This document shows positions 1 to 10,202 of a stretch of DNA of 47,029 nt, one piece after another. The notes under the pieces are model-generated. The model was not told the DNA's origin. It searched no databases and saw only the letters and a list, made by a program, of their open reading frames with translations. This DNA is from Alcaligenaceae bacterium (GTDB lineage: Bacteria; Pseudomonadota; Gammaproteobacteria; Burkholderiales; Burkholderiaceae_B): positions 1 to 47,029 of the forward strand of contig JAJUFT010000008.1 of NCBI GenBank assembly GCA_029263615.1, given 5' to 3'. The position numbers and the translations under genes were made by a program. The first letter of the stretch is position 1. Each line of letters begins with the position of its first letter.

Positions 1-28
1 AGCCGAGGGTATTGATAAAGGAAAAATC

Positions 29-1012
29 ATGTCTCAGGGTTTTCTGAAGCCACGCTCCATCGAAGTCGAACCGGTGGGCAAGAACCACGCGAAGGTCATC
101 ATGGAGCCGTTCGAACGCGGCTATGGCCATACGCTGGGTAACGCCTTGCGTCGCATCCTGCTGTCGTCCATGACGGGCTATGCTCCCACCGAAGTGCAGA
201 TCACCGGCGTGGTGCACGAGTATTCGACCCTGCCCGGTGTCCGGGAAGACGTGGTCGACATTCTACTGAACCTCAAGGGCGTGGTCTTCAAGCTGCACAA
301 CCGTGAGGAAGTCACCCTGACCCTGCGTCGCCAGGGCACGGGCGTGGTGACGGCTGCCGACATCGACCTGCCCCACGACGTTGAGATCGTCAATCCTGAT
401 CACGTCATTGCCACGCTCACCGAAGCCGGCAAGCTGGAAATGCAGATCAAGGTGGAGCAAGGCCGCGGCTACGTTCCCGGCAACGTGCGTGCGCTGTCCG
501 ACGACCGTGCCCACACCATCGGCCGCATCATTCTGGATGCCTCCTACAGCCCGGTCCGTCGCGTGAGCTACGCCGTGGAAAGCGCGCGGGTTGAACAGCG
601 TACTGACCTCGACAAGCTCGTGCTCGACATCGCCACCAATGGCGTTGTGTCGCCCGAGGAAGCGGTTCGCCAGGCGGCGCGCATCCTGATGGATCAGCTC
701 TCTGTCTTCGCCGCGCTCGAAGGCGCCGACGAAAGCTACGAGGCACCCGCAGGCGCGAAGCCTCAGATCGATCCGGTGCTGCTGCGCCCGGTCGACGACC
801 TCGAGCTCACCGTTCGTTCGGCCAACTGCCTCAAGGCCGAGAACATCTACTACATCGGCGATCTCATTCAGCGTACCGAGAACGAACTGCTCAAGACCCC
901 GAACCTGGGTCGCAAGTCGCTCAACGAGATCAAGGAAGTGCTGGCTGCACGTGGGCTGACACTCGGCATGAAGCTCGAGAACTGGCCGCCCCTGGGCCTG
1001 GAGCGTCCCTAA
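29..1012 (+). CDS. rpoA: DNA-directed RNA polymerase subunit alpha
   Basis: This is the 327-residue alpha subunit, which dimerises to nucleate assembly of core RNA polymerase and contacts UP elements and activators through its C-terminal domain. The N-terminal assembly domain (about residues 1-235) carries the conserved [19 protein letters not shown] stretch. After a linker, the C-terminal domain (about 245-327) has the helix-hairpin-helix region around [14 protein letters not shown]. Length matches the family. The ATG follows an AAGGAAAA ribosome-binding site within the first 28 bases. It is followed by rplQ, the usual end of the alpha ribosomal-protein operon, whose earlier genes lie outside the window. 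Confidence 0.99.
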   Translation: MSQGFLKPRSIEVEPVGKNHAKVIMEPFERGYGHTLGNALRRILLSSMTGYAPTEVQITGVVHEYSTLPGVREDVVDILLNLKGVVFKLHNREEVTLTLRRQGTGVVTAADIDLPHDVEIVNPDHVIATLTEAGKLEMQIKVEQGRGYVPGNVRALSDDRAHTIGRIILDASYSPVRRVSYAVESARVEQRTDLDKLVLDIATNGVVSPEEAVRQAARILMDQLSVFAALEGADESYEAPAGAKPQIDPVLLRPVDDLELTVRSANCLKAENIYYIGDLIQRTENELLKTPNLGRKSLNEIKEVLAARGLTLGMKLENWPPLGLERP

Positions 1013-1158
1013 GCTGTATCGGGGCCGGCCGTTCGCGGCGGGCCCCGCATTCGCTGTATAATTTCACCCTTTTTTCAACCACCATCGGCCCGCAGCATTG
1101 CTGATAGAAGAGCCGGGACAATGGCGGCACACCGCCAGAAGATTCAAAGGAAATCACC

Positions 1159-1539
1159 ATGCGTCACCGCAACGGACTTCGCAAACTCAACCGTACCAGC
1201 AGCCACCGTCTGGCCATGTTCCGCAACATGGCTGTCTCGCTGATCACCCACGAGGCCATCAAGACCACGCTGCCCAAGGCCAAGGAACTGCGCCGCGTCA
1301 TCGAACCGCTGATCACGCTCGGCAAGGAACCCACGCTGGCCAACCGCCGCCTGGCCTTCGCCCGTCTGCGTGACCGCGATGCCGTCACCAAGCTGTTCGA
1401 CGTGCTCGGCCCCCGCTACAAAGAGCGCAACGGTGGATACACCCGCGTTCTGAAGATGGGCTTCCGTCAGGGTGACAACGCCCCCATGGCCTACATGGAA
1501 CTGGTTGACCGTCCTGAAGTCGAAGAAGCGGCTGAGTAA
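1159..1539 (+). CDS. rplQ: 50S ribosomal protein L17
   Basis: This is ribosomal protein L17 (126 residues) of the large subunit. It starts with the typical [17 protein letters not shown] segment and contains the conserved block ending in [23 protein letters not shown]. An AAGGAAATCACC ribosome-binding region precedes the ATG. It lies 146 bases after rpoA. That gap has a GC-rich inverted repeat (GGGGCCGGCC with GGGCCCC) and a TATAAT hexamer at 1057-1062 without a recognisable -35 box, so an extra internal promoter is possible but weakly supported. Two hairpins follow the stop, the second being a good terminator, so this is the operon end. Confidence 0.99.
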   Translation: MRHRNGLRKLNRTSSHRLAMFRNMAVSLITHEAIKTTLPKAKELRRVIEPLITLGKEPTLANRRLAFARLRDRDAVTKLFDVLGPRYKERNGGYTRVLKMGFRQGDNAPMAYMELVDRPEVEEAAE

Positions 1540-1557
1540 GCCAGCTTTTGCCTCCGC

Positions 1558-1614
1558 GGCGGGGTTTGCCCCGCCTTCAAGAGAACCTGCCCGGGAAACC
1601 GCGCAGGTTTTTTT
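1558..1614 (+). terminator. Terminator of the rpoA-rplQ operon
   Basis: Two consecutive hairpins follow the rplQ stop. The first is GGCGGGG (1558-1564), loop TTTG, CCCCGCC (1569-1575). The second is AACCTGC (1584-1590) pairing with GCAGGTT (1603-1609) and running straight into a T tract (1608-1614). The second has the form of a Rho-independent terminator. Confidence 0.8.
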
Positions 1615-1639
1615 GTAGGCAACTTTGATGTGGATCCCA

Positions 1640-1666
1640 TTGAAAAACAGGGGGAAAGGCTAGAAT
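1640..1666 (+). promoter_or_regulatory. Candidate promoter for cutA-dsbD
   Basis: TTGAAA (1640-1645) and TAGAAT (1661-1666) resemble sigma-70 -35 and -10 boxes but are only 15 bases apart. They lie just after the rplQ terminator and 34 bases before cutA. The 13-mer CTAGAATCGTTCT (1660-1672) recurs exactly at 46232-46244 in front of the flavin monooxygenase gene. Confidence 0.35.
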
Positions 1667-1699
1667 CGTTCTGTGTCCCTCTGAACGCGCAAGGGTGTC

Positions 1700-2061
1700 A
1701 TGACCGATTCCACGCTTCTCCCCAACGTCGAAGGCTCTGCCGATGAAGTGGTGCTCGTCCTGAGCAACGCCCCCGACATGCTGCTTGCCAAGCGCATCGC
1801 GCACATGTTGGTTGAGGAATACCTGGCCGCCTGCGTGAACCTTGGCGTGCCGGGCCTGTCCATGTACATGTGGGAAGGCAAGCTGGAAGGCGCTGAGGAA
1901 GTGCCCATCACCATCAAGACGACGCGCGGGCGCCTGCCCGCTCTGGTGGCGCGCCTGAAGGAACTGCATCCCTATGAAGTTCCCGAAATTCTCGTCCTGC
2001 CCGTGTTGAGCGGGCAGGCAAGCTACATGGAGTGGGTGCGCGTACAGACGCAACAGCAGCA

Positions 2062-2065
<4 letters not shown>
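1700..2065 (+). CDS. cutA: Divalent-cation tolerance protein CutA
   Basis: This 121-residue protein belongs to the CutA family of small trimeric ferredoxin-like proteins, linked in E. coli to copper/divalent cation tolerance; the biochemical role is not settled. Family features visible are LAKRIAHMLVEEYLAACVNL near residues 29-48, the W-x-G-K segment (YMWEGKLE), KTTRGRLPALVARLKELHPYEVPEILVLPV and the C-terminal YMEWV. The stop TGA (2063-2065) overlaps the dsbD start ATG (2062-2064), so the two genes are translationally coupled. The same neighbourhood occurs in enterobacteria, where cutA lies beside dsbD (dipZ). Confidence 0.95.
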
Positions 2066-5717
<3,652 letters not shown>

Positions 5718-5823
5718 GGAGGATCCTGTAATGGAGGTCGGGTTAAAGGCCGGGCGGATGCGGTTCCGCAAGGGCGGACAGGCAGGCCTGTCGCACCCGG
5801 AGGTCTTCAATGGTTCCCTATTG

Positions 5824-5829
5824 TATAAT
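5824..5829 (+). promoter_or_regulatory. Candidate -10 box for the cytochrome c4 gene
   Basis: A TATAAT hexamer lies in the divergent gap between yihA (start 5717) and the cytochrome gene (start 5949). No convincing -35 box is visible at 16-18 bases upstream. The predicted leader would be about 115 bases. The rest of the gap shows no gene. Confidence 0.35.
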
Positions 5830-5948
5830 CGCAGGTTTGAAAACTCATGAGTCGGGTTCCTTCGAAGTGTGAATGGGGCTTCCGACTGTGGTATGGGCAA
5901 ACGTGGCGCCGCTGGTGCCGGGTCGAATTCGCGATCATCGAGGTCTTC

Positions 5949-6644
5949 ATGAAGCGTACTCTTTCCAGAATGCTAGTCGCCAGCGGTGTGTTGATGGGCA
6001 CCTGCGCAATTTCCGTCAGCCATGCGGCTGAGGCCAACGCCAGGCCCGATGCTGCCGCCGGTGAGCAGCTGTACGTGAACGGCGATACGTCGCGGGGCGT
6101 CATTTCCTGTGCGAGCTGTCACGGTGAAGCAGGCAACAGCATCATCCCCATCAATCCGAACCTGGCCGGCCAGCCGTATGAATACCTGGTCAAGCAGCTT
6201 CACGATTTCAAGCCGAAGGGCGACACACCTCCCTTGCGTAATGGCCCCGATGGCGCGCCGTCCCTGATGGCCCCCATGGCCGCACCGCTCACGGAAGAAG
6301 ATATCCGCAACGTGGCGCTGTACCTTTCCCAGCAGCCGCTCAAGCCGGAAACGGCCGCTACCGCCACCAAGGAAGAAACCATGGAACGCGGTCTCACCAT
6401 CTGGCGCGCCGGTATTGCTTCGCGTGGCGTGCCTGCCTGTGCTGGCTGTCACGCACCCAATGGTGCCGGCATTCCCGGCAAGTACCCGCGCATTGCCGGT
6501 CAGCATCCCGACTACATCGCCGAACAGCTGCGTCTGTTCCGCAGCGGCGATCGTCACAATAGTACCGAAATGTTCGATATCGCCGACCGCATGTCCGACC
6601 GCGACATCGCGGCTGTGGCCGACTACGCTGCCGGGCTGCGTTGA
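5949..6644 (+). CDS. Di-haem cytochrome c4-type protein
   Basis: This is a 231-residue exported di-haem cytochrome c, probably an electron carrier between the bc1 complex and terminal oxidases. The start is the ATG at 5949, with GAGG at 5940-5943 and a clear signal peptide (MKRTLSRM, hydrophobic core, SHA-AEA). Two similar domains follow, each with a CXXCH haem site: CASCH at residues 54-58 and CAGCH at 164-168. Each domain also has a distal Met-containing segment (SLMAPMAAPL; EMFDIADRMSD), the layout of cytochrome c4. Translation further upstream to 5847 has no signal-peptide logic. It sits just before resB/resC, the machinery expected to attach its haems. Confidence 0.95.
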   Translation: MKRTLSRMLVASGVLMGTCAISVSHAAEANARPDAAAGEQLYVNGDTSRGVISCASCHGEAGNSIIPINPNLAGQPYEYLVKQLHDFKPKGDTPPLRNGPDGAPSLMAPMAAPLTEEDIRNVALYLSQQPLKPETAATATKEETMERGLTIWRAGIASRGVPACAGCHAPNGAGIPGKYPRIAGQHPDYIAEQLRLFRSGDRHNSTEMFDIADRMSDRDIAAVADYAAGLR

Positions 6645-6739
6645 ACCTGCTCACGCATCTTCATGCGGATTCTTTGAGCTTAAACAAACCTGAACAAGAT
6701 ACAGGCGGCCGAAATGGCCGCCCCGGCAGCTAGAATAAG

Positions 6740-6770
6740 GGGGGCGCCACCTGGCGGCCCCCTTTTTTTT
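6740..6770 (+). terminator. Terminator between the cytochrome gene and resB
   Basis: GGGGGCGCC (6740-6748) and GGCGGCCCCC (6753-6762) form a strong stem with one bulged base and a four-base loop, followed by eight T residues (6763-6770). It ends only 12 bases before the proposed resB start. A second hairpin, GGCGGCC (6704-6710) with GGCCGCC (6716-6722), lies just upstream and could compete with it. Confidence 0.75.
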
Positions 6771-6782
6771 CAAGTGCATCCT

Positions 6783-8831
6783 GTGACTTCCAAGCCTTCC
6801 CCACGCCGACTCAATGCTGACGTGCTCGAACTGCTGGGTTCCATGCGGTTCGCGGTCAGCCTTCTGATGTTCATTTGCGTGGCCAGCGTAATCGGCACGG
6901 TGCTCATGCAGAACCAGTTGCCGAGCACCTATTTCGACCAGTTCGGCCCGTTCTGGTACGAAGTGTTCGACAAGTTCGCGATCTGGCAGGTCTACAACAG
7001 CTGGTGGTTTCTGCTGATCATGGCCTTCCTCGTGGTGTCGACCACCCTCTGTGTGATTCGCAATACGCCGCGCTTCATCAGGGACGCGCGTTCCTTCCGC
7101 GAACATGTGCGCGGCAGCAGCCTGCGCGCCTTCCCCCACAAGGTGGAGGGCGCCGTGCCGGAAGCGCCCAACGAGGCCCTGAACCGCCTGCGCCCCTGGC
7201 TGCGCGAGAATGGCTATGCCTGGCGCGAACGTCAGGATGGCGAAAACATCATGCTCGCCGCCAAGAAGGGCGGGGCAAATCGCCTGGGGTACATCTTTGC
7301 GCACGTCGCCATCGTCATCATCTGTGTGGGCGGCCTGCTCGACAGTGAGCTGCCCGTGCGCCTGCAGGTCTGGCTTTTCGACAAGCAGCCGGTGACGCAG
7401 AACATGCTCATTTCCCAGGTGCCGGAATCGGGTCGGCTGTCGCTGTCCAACCCAAGCTTCCGTGGCAACATGCTGGTGCCGGAAGGCGCCACGGCCTCCA
7501 ATGCCCTGATCGGCGTCGACAATGGGCTGATTGTGCAGCCCCTGCCTTTCAACCTCCGTCTGAAAGACTTCGTGGTGGAATACTATTCCACCGGCATGCC
7601 CAGCAGTTTCCGCAGTGTGGTGGAAATCACCGACCACGAAACGGGCGAAACCTTCGAACGCAACATCGAGGTCAACGAGCCGCTGCGTTATCGCGGCGTC
7701 ACGGTGTATCAGTCCAGTTTCGACGATGGGGGCAGTTCGCTGAAACTCACCGGTTACCCCTTGCGCGGTGCCTCCAGCCAGCCCTTCGACATCAGCGGGG
7801 TGGTGGGCAGCCGCAGCCAGATCGCGGTCAGCGAGGGCGGGCGCGAAATTCCCCTGGATGTCGAATTCACCGCGCTGCGCGTGATCAATGTCGAAGACCT
7901 GGGCACCGGTGAACCGCCGCAGCCCCGGGCGGTGATCGATCACGTGGCGTCGGTGGCCGGCAGCGCCGCCGCCTCCAGCAACGAAAACCTGCGTAACGTC
8001 GGCCCCAGCGTGCAATACCGCATCATTGGTGCGGACGGCCAGTCTTTCGAATACACCAATTACATGCTGCCTATCGAGCTGGATGGCAGCCGGGTGATTC
8101 TGGCGGGCATCCGCGAATCCGAAGCCGTGCCCTTCCGCTATGTGCGCATTCCCGTCGATGAGAACGACAGCATTGCCGAATTCATGAGCCTGCGGGCAGC
8201 CCTGCAGGACCCCGGTCTGGTCACCATGGCGGCGCAGCGCTTCGCCGAGAGCAATGCCAACGAGCGCATCAATGCCGATATGCTGACCAAGGCGGCGATC
8301 GGCGCGCTGGACGCCTTCCAGCGACAGGGCTTCAATGGAATACTTGGAAATGTGCCCGAAAGCGAGCACGAGAAGGTGCTCAGCTTCGCGGTGCCCATGA
8401 TCCAGATGTCCCTGACGGAACTGCGCGACCTCGTGCGGGTGCGCGAAGGCCGCAGTGCCGTGGCGCGTGAAGGGGAGGCATGGGTCGAGGGGCAGCGCTG
8501 GGTGCAGATGGCCCTGCTTGCCCTGGCCAACCTGCCCGATTACCCCGCACCGGTCTTTTTCACGCTGGACAGCTTCGAGCAAAAGGAAGCCAGCGTCTTC
8601 CAGGTGACGCGCAGCCCCGGCAAGAACACGGTCTACCTGGGCAGCCTGTTCCTGGTGATTGGCGTGTTCGCCATGTTCTACGTGCGCGACCGCCGCATCT
8701 GGGTCTGGGCCAAGGCCTCCGGGAACGGGGGCACCGAGTTGCTGGCCGCCATGACCTCGCAGCGCCGCAACCTGGATTTCACTCAAGAATTTGATCGCTT
8801 CAAGGATGCCTTCAAGCGTTTAACCACCTAA
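6783..8831 (+). CDS. resB: Cytochrome c biogenesis protein ResB (Ccs1)
   Basis: ResB/Ccs1 is one half of the System II cytochrome c synthetase, which moves haem outward and ligates it to apocytochromes in the periplasm. The protein is about 682 residues. It has N-terminal membrane segments (MRFAVSLLMFICVASVIGTVL; WWFLLIMAFLVVSTTLCV), a third one near IFAHVAIVIICVGGLLDS, a large periplasmic domain, and a final segment (TVYLGSLFLVIGVFAMFYV). The start is uncertain: GTG 6783 and GTG 6774 both follow the terminator, and neither has a clear ribosome-binding site. An ATG at 6714 is in frame, but it would put the terminator hairpin inside the coding region. resC follows after 12 bases. Confidence 0.93.
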   Translation: MTSKPSPRRLNADVLELLGSMRFAVSLLMFICVASVIGTVLMQNQLPSTYFDQFGPFWYEVFDKFAIWQVYNSWWFLLIMAFLVVSTTLCVIRNTPRFIRDARSFREHVRGSSLRAFPHKVEGAVPEAPNEALNRLRPWLRENGYAWRERQDGENIMLAAKKGGANRLGYIFAHVAIVIICVGGLLDSELPVRLQVWLFDKQPVTQNMLISQVPESGRLSLSNPSFRGNMLVPEGATASNALIGVDNGLIVQPLPFNLRLKDFVVEYYSTGMPSSFRSVVEITDHETGETFERNIEVNEPLRYRGVTVYQSSFDDGGSSLKLTGYPLRGASSQPFDISGVVGSRSQIAVSEGGREIPLDVEFTALRVINVEDLGTGEPPQPRAVIDHVASVAGSAAASSNENLRNVGPSVQYRIIGADGQSFEYTNYMLPIELDGSRVILAGIRESEAVPFRYVRIPVDENDSIAEFMSLRAALQDPGLVTMAAQRFAESNANERINADMLTKAAIGALDAFQRQGFNGILGNVPESEHEKVLSFAVPMIQMSLTELRDLVRVREGRSAVAREGEAWVEGQRWVQMALLALANLPDYPAPVFFTLDSFEQKEASVFQVTRSPGKNTVYLGSLFLVIGVFAMFYVRDRRIWVWAKASGNGGTELLAAMTSQRRNLDFTQEFDRFKDAFKRLTT

Positions 8832-8843
8832 AGAGGTGCCTTT

Positions 8844-10202
8844 ATGTCCGACACCCTGACCTCATCCAGCGCCACTTCGTGGGATGAAGCCATGTCCCCC
8901 AGCGGCGATGGCCGCGGGCGCCGCGGCAAGGCCGACTGGACGGATATTGTCTATTTTCTGCTGCTTGGCATGGGAGCCGCCTATGCGCTCAACCAGTACG
9001 GTTATGCCATGGACGGATACGAAAAAGCGATCCTGTTGGCTGCCGTCCCCAGCCTGGTCTGGATGGGCTGGCTGTGGCGACCGCTGAGAACCCTCTGCGT
9101 GGGAGCCGGCCTGCTGGCCCTGTTTGCGGTCTGGCTCTACAGCGGGGGTGGCGGGCTGCACCAGGGCGACATCGCCCGTGCGGATTCCGTCTTCCTGCTC
9201 AAATACCTGCTGTCCTCGCAGTCGGCCATTCTCTGGATGTGCGCGCTGTTTGTACTCGCTACCGTGGCCTACTGGGTGGGCTACATCAGCCCTGTCGCTG
9301 CCTGGATGGGCTCCGGCCTGACCTGGGCCGCGGTCTATGCCGGCACCGTGGGCCTGCTGGTGCGCTGGCGCGAAGGTCACCTGCTGGGTCCGGATATCGG
9401 CCACATTCCCGTCAGCAATCTGTACGAAGTGTTCGTGCTGTTCGCCGTCATCACCGCCCTGTTCTACCTGTATTACGAGCGACGCTACGCCACCCGTGCC
9501 TTGGGCGGCTTCGTGCTGCTGGTGGTGAGCTCGGTCGTGGTCTTCCTGCTGTGGTATTCGGTCACGCGCGATGCGCACCAGATTCAGCCTCTGGTGCCGG
9601 CTCTGAAAAGCTGGTGGATGAAGCTGCACGTACCTGCCAACTTCATCGGCTATGGCACTTTCGCCCTGTCGGCCATGGTGGGTTTTGCCTATCTGGTGAA
9701 GGAGCACAGTGAGACCGTGTCGCGCCGCCAGCTCATTCCCGTGTTCCTGCTGGGAGCCATCCTGTGTGCCGAGCCCTTCATGTTCGGTTCGCGTGAGCTG
9801 TCCGTCACCTGGATGCTGTATTTCGGCATTGGCGCTCTGATCGTGGGCGCCATTCTGGCCCTGCGCAAGCCCATTGGCCGTCGTCTGCCCTCGCTCGAGG
9901 TGCTGGACGACATCATGTATCGAGCCATTGCGGTGGGCTTTGCCTTCTTCACCGTGGCGACGATTCTCGGGGCGCTGTGGGCGGCGGATGCCTGGGGCGC
10001 CTACTGGCAGTGGGACCCTAAAGAAACCTGGGCGCTCATCGTCTGGCTGAACTATGCGGCCTGGCTGCACATGCGTCTGATGAAGGGCCTGCGCGGCACC
10101 ATGGCCGCCTACTGGGCCCTGGCCGGCCTGCTCATCACCAGCTTCGCCTTCCTGGGCGTCAATATGTTCCTGTCCGGCCTGCACTCCTATGGGGAGCTGT
10201 GA
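8844..10202 (+). CDS. resC: Cytochrome c biogenesis protein ResC (CcsA/CcsB type)
   Basis: This is the second subunit of the System II haem exporter/ligase. The 452-residue polytopic protein carries the tryptophan-rich WWD signature near residues 378-396 (WAADAWGAYWQWDPKETW), which binds haem at the periplasmic face. Conserved histidines likely to be haem ligands occur around KLHVPANFIGYG and WLHMRL. A GAGG ribosome-binding site precedes the ATG, and the gene is 12 bases behind resB. With dsbD upstream, the complete System II set needed for cytochrome maturation is present. Its stop codon and that of the opposing gene together form the palindrome TGATCA. Confidence 0.95.
   Translation: MSDTLTSSSATSWDEAMSPSGDGRGRRGKADWTDIVYFLLLGMGAAYALNQYGYAMDGYEKAILLAAVPSLVWMGWLWRPLRTLCVGAGLLALFAVWLYSGGGGLHQGDIARADSVFLLKYLLSSQSAILWMCALFVLATVAYWVGYISPVAAWMGSGLTWAAVYAGTVGLLVRWREGHLLGPDIGHIPVSNLYEVFVLFAVITALFYLYYERRYATRALGGFVLLVVSSVVVFLLWYSVTRDAHQIQPLVPALKSWWMKLHVPANFIGYGTFALSAMVGFAYLVKEHSETVSRRQLIPVFLLGAILCAEPFMFGSRELSVTWMLYFGIGALIVGAILALRKPIGRRLPSLEVLDDIMYRAIAVGFAFFTVATILGALWAADAWGAYWQWDPKETWALIVWLNYAAWLHMRLMKGLRGTMAAYWALAGLLITSFAFLGVNMFLSGLHSYGEL

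Noticed and set aside
6651-8786. 711-codon minus-strand frame opposite resB
   Set aside because: His/Gln/Gly-rich, no domain; resB on the plus strand is unambiguous.
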